Of a DNA stretch of 5,504 nt, positions 1-5,504 are shown piece after piece. The stretch covers positions 1 through 5,504 of the forward strand of contig JAISNW010000173.1 in NCBI GenBank assembly GCA_031276055.1, given 5' to 3'. Position numbers and translations under genes: made by a program. The notes under the pieces were generated by a model. The model had not been told where the DNA came from, did no database searches, and worked only from the letters and a program-made list of their open reading frames with translations. This DNA is from Deferribacteraceae bacterium (GTDB lineage Bacteria; Chrysiogenota; Deferribacteres; Deferribacterales; JAISNW01). The number at the start of each line of letters is the position of its first letter. Positions within the stretch are counted from its first letter, which is position 1.

Positions 1-30
1 GGGGGCGTTTAAGACCGTTGGCAAATTATC

Positions 31-59
31 TTGACTTGCTATCTTTTTTTCAATAGACT
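31..59 (+). promoter_or_regulatory. Putative sigma70-type promoter for the hemerythrin gene
   Basis: A -35 element TTGACT (31-36, five of six consensus bases) is followed by a 17-base spacer and a -10 element TAGACT (54-59, four of six, keeping the key first T, second A and final T). This would place the transcript start near 66 and give a leader of roughly 28 bases before the hemerythrin ATG at 95. The spacer contains a run of seven T. No operator is obvious around it. This is a consensus match by eye, with no experimental support. Confidence 0.55.
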
Positions 60-83
60 CCTATTATCTTTTAAGGGTGCTGT

Positions 84-89
84 AGGGGG
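84..89 (+). promoter_or_regulatory. Shine-Dalgarno site of the hemerythrin gene
   Basis: AGGGGG lies five bases before the ATG at 95, close to the AGGAGG consensus and at a normal distance. It supports ATG 95 as the start. This contrasts with the next gene, priA, which has no such site. Confidence 0.7.
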
Positions 90-94
90 TATTT

Positions 95-505
95 ATGGCG
101 CAGATTGAATGGAATGAAACAAAGCTAAGCGTTGGGGTGCTCATGTTTGACACCGAGCATAAGAGGCTTATCAGCATTATCAATAAGCTGGACGAGGCGA
201 TGAGGCAGGGCAAGGGGAACGCCGTTATTGCACAGGTATTAAAAGAGCTTATCAATTACACAAAAACCCATTTTACCCATGAAGAGAGAGTTATGAAACA
301 GCATAACTATCCAGGTCTTGAAGTTCAACTGAAAGAACATAAAGGTTTTGTTGACAAGATAGTCGGGATGGAGAGAGATTTAGCGAGCGGAAAAGCTATG
401 TTGAGCTTATCAGTTTCTAACTTTGTTTCTGCTTGGATACAAAACCATATTATGAAAACAGATAAAGCGTCTACAAAATTTCTTAACGCAAAAGGGGGGA
501 AATAG
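95..505 (+). CDS. Bacteriohemerythrin (single-domain hemerythrin-like O2/diiron protein)
   Basis: This is a 136-residue soluble protein, the usual size for a stand-alone bacterial hemerythrin: a four-helix bundle that binds O2 at a non-heme diiron centre. Such proteins serve in O2 sensing, delivery or scavenging, or in protection from O2 or NO. There is no signal peptide, so it should be cytoplasmic. The N-terminal W6 and the signature DTEHKRL (19-25, H22), HFTHEE (59-64, H59 and E63), the E81-H82 region and HIMKTD (118-123, H118 and D123) line up with the family ligands H25, H54, E58, H77, H101 and D106 of sipunculan hemerythrin. The remaining ligand, His73 in that numbering, is Gln78 here (codon CAA at 326-328). 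One His of the three-His iron site is therefore replaced, and O2 binding should not be assumed. The ATG start is backed by a good Shine-Dalgarno and an upstream promoter. The gene may be co-transcribed with priA, 54 bases downstream, though no functional link is evident. Family assignment is secure; physiological role is inferred. Confidence 0.93.
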   Translation: MAQIEWNETKLSVGVLMFDTEHKRLISIINKLDEAMRQGKGNAVIAQVLKELINYTKTHFTHEERVMKQHNYPGLEVQLKEHKGFVDKIVGMERDLASGKAMLSLSVSNFVSAWIQNHIMKTDKASTKFLNAKGGK

Positions 506-525
506 GGTAATCTCCGTCAACTTCC

Positions 526-555
526 TTAACAACCGCCCCTTTATCAACCGCCTTG
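526..555 (+). repeat. Imperfect 15-base tandem repeat before priA
   Basis: Bases 526-540 and 541-555 match at 11 of 15 positions and share the core CAACCGCC (530-537 and 545-552). The pair fills most of the 54-base gap between the hemerythrin stop and the priA start and ends four bases before the priA ATG. It is C-rich and purine-poor, so it supplies no Shine-Dalgarno. It could be a chance duplication or a binding site; nothing in the sequence decides. Confidence 0.3.
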
Positions 556-559
556 CGCC

Positions 560-2503
560 ATGAAATTCTTTGAGGTGTTGCTGCCTATAGCGGCGGATGG
601 GGTGTTTACTTACTCTTCCCATGTTTACGTATTGCCGGGCGCTAGAGCAGCTGTTAGGTTTAATAACCGTGATATTGTAGGCATTGTGCTAGGGGAGGCA
701 GCTGAACCCGCTTTTCACTGCAGTGAGATCTCCATGATCTTAGATGAACTCCCCCTCTTTGATCTAACATGGCTGAATTTCTTAAAAGAGATAGCTGAAT
801 ATTACCTTACCCCTCTTGGTTCAACCCTATTCGGCGTTCTATCTACAAAGATATTGGCGTCTTATCCGCCTAAACGCCCGTATGAGCCTAAATTAACAAC
901 TATTGCCCCCATAGAGCTTTCAGCGGAGCAAAAAGCTGTTTTAGACGAAATACCGCCCGATTCGCCTTTTTGCCCGCACCTTATACACGGCGTCACAGGG
1001 AGCGGAAAAACAGAGATATATATAGAGCTTATTAAAAAAGTCATCCAGATGGGAAAACAGGTTTTATACTTAGTGCCTGAAATATCGCTCACGCCGCAGC
1101 TATTTAGCCTTCTCTCCGCTAGGCTTGGCTATACAATCCCCGCCTTTCACTTTAGGGTTGGATATACGGCGCGTTCAGCCGCCTTTTGGCGCTTTGCCAG
1201 AGGCGAAGCCTCCCTTATTGTAGGCGCTCGCAGTGCGCTGTTTATCCCCCCAAAAAACCTAGGGATGATTATTTTAGATGAAGAGCATGAAAAGAGCTAT
1301 AAGCAGGAGGAAACCCCTTCATACCACCTAAGAGATATGGCGGTTTTGTATGCAAAGCTAAGAGATATTCCGATAGTTTTAGGCAGTGCGACCCCGCAAA
1401 CAGAGACCATAGCCAACGCCTATTCAGGAAAATACCTTCTACATAGGCTGCCCCACAGAGTTTTTGGAGCGGCGATGCCATCTTTTAATATAATAGATAT
1501 GAAAAAAGAGCAATACCCTAAAAAGTTTATCGCTGAACCTATTATTCAGGAGCTTGCTAAGACTGTTGAGCAAGATCAACAGGCGATAATATTCCTTAAC
1601 CGCAAAGGGTATGCAGCCTCCCTATATTGCAAAGTTTGCGGAACGGTGCAATACTGCCCTAACTGCTCTGTGCCGTATACTGTCTATAAAAACGGGAATC
1701 TGGTATGCAATTATTGCGGCAGCTTCTCTAAATACACCCTATGCCCCATCTGCGGCGCTTCAGAAACCAGCTTTGCAGGGGTAGGAACTGAACGGATCGA
1801 GGAATATCTGGATGAAATATTCCCTAATGAGATCATAAGGATAGACGCCGATAAGGTGCGCTCCACAGGAAAGCTGACGGAGCTTTTAGACGATTTCGGC
1901 AGTAAAAAAGCTCATATATTAGTAGGCACGCAGTTTATTGCAAAGGGGCTGCACTTTCCCGACCTAACCTTTGTGGGAATACTAGGGATAGACAATATCT
2001 TATCCCTTCCTGATTTTAGGGCGGTGGAGCGGGGGTATCAACTTATTGCCCAGATATCTGGGCGCGCCGGGCGGGAAAAGAAGTGCGGGCTTATCCATAT
2101 ACAAACCTTAATCCCTGAACACCCTATATTTAACGTAGATATGTATAACTCTCAAAGCTCTTTTTATGATTATGAACTGCCTCGACGTGAGAAGTTTGTT
2201 TACCCGCCTTATACAAAACTATGCCGCCTCCTCTTTGCAGGAAGTGATGAGGATAAAACCAGAATGGAGGCGTTCAGAGTGTGCGAGACGTTAAAAAGAG
2301 AGTTTACAGATATTGCGCTGCTAGGGCCAGTTCAAGCCCCAATAGCGAGATTAAACAAGCTATACCGTTACACCGCACTGATAAAATCCAACTCTAATAA
2401 AAATATCGTTTCGCTTATAAAACAGAGCCGTATGATTCTAAAAAAAGAGAAGACAGACCCTGTATCCATCAGGGTGGATAGAGACCCGTATTATTTTATG
2501 TAG
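560..2503 (+). CDS. priA: Primosomal protein N' (replication restart helicase PriA), short form
   Basis: PriA is a superfamily 2 3'-to-5' DNA helicase. It recognises stalled replication forks and D-loops and reloads the replicative helicase in the cytoplasm. Residues 1 to about 95 form the 3'-DNA-binding domain (opening MKFFEVLLPIAADGVFTYS). The helicase core follows: Walker A GVTGSGKT (144-151, K150), DEEH (240-243), GSATP (275-279), KGLHFP (462-467) and QISGRAGR (498-505). Eight cysteines for two zinc sites are all present (C357, C360, C366, C369, C383, C386, C395, C398). The C-terminal domain contains YPPYTKL (548-554), GPVQAPIARL and the terminal VDRDPYYFM. At 647 residues it is about 85 shorter than E. 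coli PriA (732). The Walker lysine is 80 residues earlier than E. coli K230, so the winged-helix domain between the 3'-DNA-binding domain and the helicase appears to be missing. ATG 560 is the first possible start after an in-frame TAA at 527-529 and fits the domain edge, but has no Shine-Dalgarno. Identity is secure. Confidence 0.97.
   Translation: MKFFEVLLPIAADGVFTYSSHVYVLPGARAAVRFNNRDIVGIVLGEAAEPAFHCSEISMILDELPLFDLTWLNFLKEIAEYYLTPLGSTLFGVLSTKILASYPPKRPYEPKLTTIAPIELSAEQKAVLDEIPPDSPFCPHLIHGVTGSGKTEIYIELIKKVIQMGKQVLYLVPEISLTPQLFSLLSARLGYTIPAFHFRVGYTARSAAFWRFARGEASLIVGARSALFIPPKNLGMIILDEEHEKSYKQEETPSYHLRDMAVLYAKLRDIPIVLGSATPQTETIANAYSGKYLLHRLPHRVFGAAMPSFNIIDMKKEQYPKKFIAEPIIQELAKTVEQDQQAIIFLNRKGYAASLYCKVCGTVQYCPNCSVPYTVYKNGNLVCNYCGSFSKYTLCPICGASETSFAGVGTERIEEYLDEIFPNEIIRIDADKVRSTGKLTELLDDFGSKKAHILVGTQFIAKGLHFPDLTFVGILGIDNILSLPDFRAVERGYQLIAQISGRAGREKKCGLIHIQTLIPEHPIFNVDMYNSQSSFYDYELPRREKFVYPPYTKLCRLLFAGSDEDKTRMEAFRVCETLKREFTDIALLGPVQAPIARLNKLYRYTALIKSNSNKNIVSLIKQSRMILKKEKTDPVSIRVDRDPYYFM
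2439..2480 (-). terminator. Possible intrinsic terminator of the minus-strand glycosyltransferase transcript, inside priA
   Basis: Read on the minus strand, just past the membrane-protein stop, ACCCTG and CAGGGT (2475-2470 and 2462-2457) form a 6-base-pair stem with a 7-base loop. A pyrimidine-rich tract ending in seven T follows, finishing at about 2440. An alternative 6-bp stem (TATCCA/TGGATA, arms 2463-2468 and 2475-2480) overlaps and excludes the first. The T run begins about ten bases after the stem, which is further than in a strong terminator. The element lies in the coding end of priA because only two bases separate the two stops. On the plus strand the hairpin has no T tract, so it would not terminate priA. 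Confidence 0.25.
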
Positions 2504-2505
2504 GT

Positions 2506-4362
2506 TTACTCCACCTCTTCTGCATCATATTTTAACTGTGTGAGCTTAAAGCGGGCTGAGGTTGAAAAGGTTAGGTCGGTTCTGCCAGGTTTTAGAATAA
2601 ATGAGTTTGTGTAATGCACCTTTTCGCCTCCTTTGAGGGATACGCTGCTGTCTACAGCGCCTGAAAAGTATAACTCTGCATCAAAACTCCCTTCAATATC
2701 CATCTCAAATGCAACTTTGAGCGGTTTATTGTAGTCGTTCAAAAACCCGATGCGCGAGCCGCCGCGCCCAACTGCCTCCCACACCCCATCCTTAAATCCC
2801 CGTTTCATATGGGCAAATCTAAGGTAAACACGCTCTAGCTTTGTAGATATATCATAATCCCAGATGAGAATCCATCTGCCTTGAACAGATAATTCTTTTT
2901 TAGGCTGTCCAAACTGTGTATATGCAAAGGCTAAAATCTCTTTGTCGTTATGACCAGGATAGCCGTTCTCTGATACAATAAGAAAATTTGCAGGTTTATA
3001 ATACCAAGATTTATCGGAGGTAGCCGTATTTCTATATATACCTTGTTTATCAGGGTATGTAAAAAAGGCAATCTGAAACACCTCGTTTTCAAAACCGCTT
3101 GCCATAGAGATATTTTGAGAGTTTGCATAAGTGCCGTAGCCGTCTTTAAGCCCCTCTCTCTTTAAGAGGGAGATAATCTCCATATCGCTTTTATTATTCA
3201 GCTCTGTATGGAATTTAGGCAAGATCATGAAGTTGACGGCAAAGAGGATGAGTGCAAAAACCCAATAGAGCCTTTTTGTTGCAGCTTTTTTTACAATGCT
3301 CTCGTAAAAGACCGCTCCTAACGCCAATTTAAGCAGAAAGAGGGATGGGAAATAATACCTCGTATCATAAAGGGTGAATTTTTGTGATGCGGCAAGCCCT
3401 GCAATAATTACGAAGAGGGAGACAACCCCTGTTAGAGACAAAATATCCGGTTTTTCTATATTTTTAATGATCCATGCAATAAATGTGAATAAGAGGAGGA
3501 GTGTGACGCCGATAGCCGAAAGGTATTGAAGTATAGGGAGATTGGAATCAACTCCTAAAATTGTAGGGAAAAGTTCAACCAAACCTCTTAGATTGTAAAA
3601 TATCCCATCTATCCCTGCTGTAAATAGTGTAGGAGAGTGCCTTAGAACATTAAAAGCTCCTAAATATCTAAAAGCCCATATGATGATCCCAGCGCTGATA
3701 ACAGCGTAAAGAAGAGAGCAGAATAGGGGGATTACAGGAATAGAGCCCCCCTTTTTAATAAAGCAGAATAGAATTAACACCGCCATAAGTGGAATGATGT
3801 AATAATATGTAGTCAGACTGTCATCAAAAAGCATGATGAAATTTACAATGAAGAATAGGTAATACCGCTTAGTTGAAGGATAGATCAGGTAAAACCTTAA
3901 TGCCAGAAGGCTGATTGCGGCAAACATTGTGGAGGCCCCATGGCATATAGCGATGATATGATTATAGGTTGTATGTTGGGAGATTCCAAATGAAAATAAA
4001 AAGATGAGCAATGCTTTCTTATAGTCAATCTTACCGTCATCTTGAACAGAGAAAGCGAGAGAGCCGAAAAAGAACGTTAGAGATAAAAAAGCAGCAGGAA
4101 CTGCTTTTGTAATCAGTTCATTGTAACCAAATATTTTTACTAAAAGAGCGTATATTAAAAGATCAAAATATTGTGTTGTAAATGGGAAACGCCACCCTCT
4201 GAAGAGAAAATTTCCATTAAGAATCTCCCTAGCGGCTATAAAAGAGAAGGCAGAATCGCTATGATTGCCATATGCCAGCCCCGCGTAGAAATAAAAGAGA
4301 GCTGCGGCGATAACCAGTAAAGATAATATGATCGGACATATCTGAATTTTTTGCATCTGCAA
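2506..4362 (-). CDS. Polytopic membrane protein, probable GT-C type glycosyltransferase with C-terminal soluble domain
   Basis: This 618-residue protein has about 11-12 hydrophobic segments between residues 8 and 382 (for example 8-30, 85-104, 185-203, 207-231, 279-300, 306-324, 334-354, 363-381), then a hydrophilic tail of about 235 residues. The layout resembles GT-C glycosyltransferases (GT39/ArnT-like), which transfer sugars from polyprenyl-phosphate donors on the outer face of the cytoplasmic membrane. An acidic residue in the first outer loop (D36 in GNHSDSAF), D180-D181 in a later loop (FDDSLTTYYY) and the DTRYYFPSL segment (333-341) match the usual pattern; catalytic roles are inferred. 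The tail is rich in alternating polar and hydrophobic residues towards the end and may be a beta domain; I recognise no family for it. The start is taken as TTG at 4362 because AAGGGAG lies nine bases upstream; the ATG two codons later would have a 15-base gap. It follows the GT4 gene by 85 bases on the same strand, which suggests a surface-glycan operon. Substrate is unknown. Confidence 0.72.
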   Translation of the reverse strand: MQMQKIQICPIILSLLVIAAALFYFYAGLAYGNHSDSAFSFIAAREILNGNFLFRGWRFPFTTQYFDLLIYALLVKIFGYNELITKAVPAAFLSLTFFFGSLAFSVQDDGKIDYKKALLIFLFSFGISQHTTYNHIIAICHGASTMFAAISLLALRFYLIYPSTKRYYLFFIVNFIMLFDDSLTTYYYIIPLMAVLILFCFIKKGGSIPVIPLFCSLLYAVISAGIIIWAFRYLGAFNVLRHSPTLFTAGIDGIFYNLRGLVELFPTILGVDSNLPILQYLSAIGVTLLLLFTFIAWIIKNIEKPDILSLTGVVSLFVIIAGLAASQKFTLYDTRYYFPSLFLLKLALGAVFYESIVKKAATKRLYWVFALILFAVNFMILPKFHTELNNKSDMEIISLLKREGLKDGYGTYANSQNISMASGFENEVFQIAFFTYPDKQGIYRNTATSDKSWYYKPANFLIVSENGYPGHNDKEILAFAYTQFGQPKKELSVQGRWILIWDYDISTKLERVYLRFAHMKRGFKDGVWEAVGRGGSRIGFLNDYNKPLKVAFEMDIEGSFDAELYFSGAVDSSVSLKGGEKVHYTNSFILKPGRTDLTFSTSARFKLTQLKYDAEEVE

Positions 4363-4371
4363 TCGAATTTT

Positions 4372-4378
4372 CTCCCTT
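4372..4378 (-). promoter_or_regulatory. Shine-Dalgarno that selects a TTG start for the membrane glycosyltransferase
   Basis: On the minus strand, AAGGGAG lies nine bases before TTG at 4362-4360 and fifteen bases before the in-frame ATG at 4356-4354. The normal spacing favours TTG, which adds two residues. The same bases fall in one arm of a possible long-range stem with 4434-4445, which could mask the site. Confidence 0.55.
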
Positions 4379-4412
4379 CTGTCTGGACTCCCGAAACACT
4401 ATTATTTACTAC

Positions 4413-4422
4413 ACTAATTAGT
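4413..4422. promoter_or_regulatory. Perfect 10-base palindrome between the two glycosyltransferase genes
   Basis: ACTAATTAGT equals its own reverse complement and sits in the middle of the 85-base gap between the GT4 stop and the membrane-protein start. Its size and AT-rich symmetric form would suit a dimeric repressor site, but symmetry stops at ten bases and a short AT-rich palindrome can arise by chance. No convincing minus-strand promoter is visible beside it: TTGCGA at 4436-4431 with a weak -10 about 18 bases on is the best candidate. Confidence 0.2.
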
Positions 4423-4447
4423 TGTCTGATCGCAAGGGAAAATTTAT

Positions 4448-5504
4448 TTAATATTGCCCCGAAGATTTTTTATTAGCCATAAGGTTTTCATACATCTGGA
4501 TATAGCCGTTTACCATCTTTATATCTGTAAAATTTTTAGCATATTCAACAGAAGCCTTTGAAAAGTTTGAGCGCAATTCTGGGTTTTCAGAGAGTTTTCG
4601 CATGGCAAGGGCAAACCCCTTATAATCCCCAACTTCTACAAGAAGCCCGTTCTCCCCGTCTTTTACCAGCTCCGGTATTCCCCCAACTCTTGAGGCGGCA
4701 ATAGGAAGCCCCATATGCATAGCATCTATTATAGATGTATTCAACCCCTCTGCATTTGATGTTGCAAGATAGACATCCATGCACTTTAAGTATTTCCGCA
4801 CATCATCCTTAAAACCTGTGAATATGGTATTTTCAGCTATTCCAAGCTCTTTTGCAAGAGCAGCTGTTTCAGCATAACCATCCCCGCCGCCGACAAGCAA
4901 GAGTTTCCCCTTAGCGCCGCTTAAAAGGTATTGCTTAAAGGCTTTTAACATGGTGGGAAAATCTTTATGGGGGGCAAAAGCCGCTGTAGTTCCAAAAACA
5001 GCGCCGACGCCGTCAACTCCGAGCGCCGCCTTCTCAACTTCCACAACCTCTTTAGAAACAGGGGCGGGTATCGGAGTTCCGCTATATATAAGGGCAATAT
5101 CTCTTTTTACCCCGCACTCCCTCAACACCCGCCGCACCCCCTCTGATATAGCGGCAAGGTTTACATAGCTGTTGTCGTATTTTTTTAAGGTATTGATTCG
5201 AAAATCCACCCTGCGCGTATGCACCAACTCAAACTTTCCCCCTAAGAATTTTAGGACAAGAAGGGGGGTTAGAGAGTGTGCATCGTGGGAATGGACAATA
5301 TCAGGGCATATCTTTTTAAGAGCCTTTGCAATGCGGTATACACCCAAAGGCGAAAGTTCGCTTGTAAAATCTATAGATAAACTATTGGCGGCGCCCATTT
5401 TAGAGAGAGCGCCGCGAGAACTAGATATAAGTGTAGAGTCGATCTTAGCATTTAATAACCCTTGATGCAAAAGAAGGCACTGACGTTGCCCGCCGCGCCG
5501 CTCT
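4448..5504 (-). CDS. GT4-type (GT-B fold) glycosyltransferase, 5' end cut by the window edge
   Basis: The enzyme resembles retaining GT4 family transferases that move a sugar from a nucleotide-sugar donor to a lipid-linked or polysaccharide acceptor at the cytoplasmic face of the membrane. The frame stays open to the edge, giving 351 visible codons. The first visible codons read ERRGGQRQCLLLHQG, matching the N-terminal 'GGxRQ' acceptor-domain motif usual in this family, so about 10-20 residues probably lie outside. A TTG at 5470 is an internal Leu codon, not the start. Numbering from that codon, SHDAHS (61-66), HTRRVDFRI (84-92) and AISEGV (107-112) belong to the N-terminal lobe. GTTAAFAPHKD (160-170), LLLVGGGDG (190-198), FTGF (217-220) and EGLNTSIIDA (241-250) belong to the C-terminal donor-binding lobe, with no membrane segment. 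The canonical EX7E pair is E241 and D249, an Asp variant. It probably shares a transcript with the membrane glycosyltransferase downstream. The sugar is unknown. Confidence 0.9.
   Translation of the reverse strand, partial: ERRGGQRQCLLLHQGLLNAKIDSTLISSSRGALSKMGAANSLSIDFTSELSPLGVYRIAKALKKICPDIVHSHDAHSLTPLLVLKFLGGKFELVHTRRVDFRINTLKKYDNSYVNLAAISEGVRRVLRECGVKRDIALIYSGTPIPAPVSKEVVEVEKAALGVDGVGAVFGTTAAFAPHKDFPTMLKAFKQYLLSGAKGKLLLVGGGDGYAETAALAKELGIAENTIFTGFKDDVRKYLKCMDVYLATSNAEGLNTSIIDAMHMGLPIAASRVGGIPELVKDGENGLLVEVGDYKGFALAMRKLSENPELRSNFSKASVEYAKNFTDIKMVNGYIQMYENLMANKKSSGQY

Noticed and set aside
2..34. Possible 3' tail of a preceding plus-strand gene
   Set aside because: Two frames run from the edge to a stop (frame from 2 ends GAFKTVGKLS at TGA 32-34; frame from 3 ends at TAG 54-56). 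Ten to seventeen codons are too few to choose between them or to claim a gene.
20..50. Terminator ending in the T run at 44-50
   Set aside because: Only a weak 4-base stem (GCAA/TTGC) can be drawn before the T run, too poor for an intrinsic terminator. The same bases are better explained as a promoter spacer.
423..453. Internal promoter for priA at the end of the hemerythrin gene
   Set aside because: TATTAT at 448-453 is a fair -10, but the only -35-like sequence (TTGTTT) is 19 bases away and weak, and the region is coding.
4950..5465. Plus-strand open frames opposite the GT4 gene
   Set aside because: They lie antisense to a well-conserved coding region, show no recognisable domain, and have no convincing ribosome binding site. 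The same applies to the short open frames opposite the hemerythrin and priA genes and to the overlapping frame within the membrane-protein gene (2931-3128).
5468..5470. TTG at 5470 as the start of the GT4 gene
   Set aside because: The upstream in-frame codons encode the conserved GGQRQ segment of GT4 enzymes, so this TTG is an internal Leu codon of a gene cut by the window edge.
1..5504. Mobile element, CRISPR array, toxin-antitoxin or defence system
   Set aside because: No transposase, integrase, inverted terminal repeats, regularly spaced repeats, or paired small genes were seen on either strand. All long open frames are accounted for by four conventional gene families.

Overview
The window reads as ordinary chromosomal DNA from a bacterium, with four protein genes and little intergenic space. 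No mobile element, CRISPR array, tRNA or rRNA is visible. The host cannot be named from this sequence. Moderate base composition, a bacteriohemerythrin, a short PriA and two surface-glycan type glycosyltransferases would fit a Gram-negative anaerobe or microaerophile (for example Deferribacterota-, Nitrospirota-, Desulfobacterota- or Campylobacterota-like lineages). That placement is inference from gene content only.

Layout. Bases 1-94 are a leader with a good sigma70-type promoter and a ribosome binding site. A plus-strand pair follows: a 136-residue single-domain hemerythrin (95-505) and, 54 bases later, the replication-restart helicase PriA (560-2503). The minus strand carries a second pair, transcribed towards priA: a GT4-type glycosyltransferase whose 5' end lies beyond the right edge (4448-5504), then, 85 bases downstream, a 618-residue polytopic membrane protein that looks like a GT-C glycosyltransferase (2506-4362). 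The two blocks converge, with only two bases between the priA stop and the membrane-protein stop.

Function. The plus-strand genes have no obvious functional link: one is an O2/iron-binding protein, the other restarts stalled replication forks. They may share a transcript because no convincing promoter lies between them. The minus-strand pair is coherent. A cytosolic nucleotide-sugar GT-B enzyme and a membrane GT-C enzyme (probably lipid-linked sugar donor, outward-facing active site) suggest part of a cell-surface polysaccharide or glycolipid locus continuing to the right.

I did not find a clear new biological system. Points worth a second look are: a hemerythrin with Gln at one of the five iron-ligand His positions; a PriA about 80 residues short exactly where the winged-helix domain should be; a priA start with no Shine-Dalgarno; a possible stem that would mask the ribosome binding site of the membrane glycosyltransferase; and the 2-base convergent junction.
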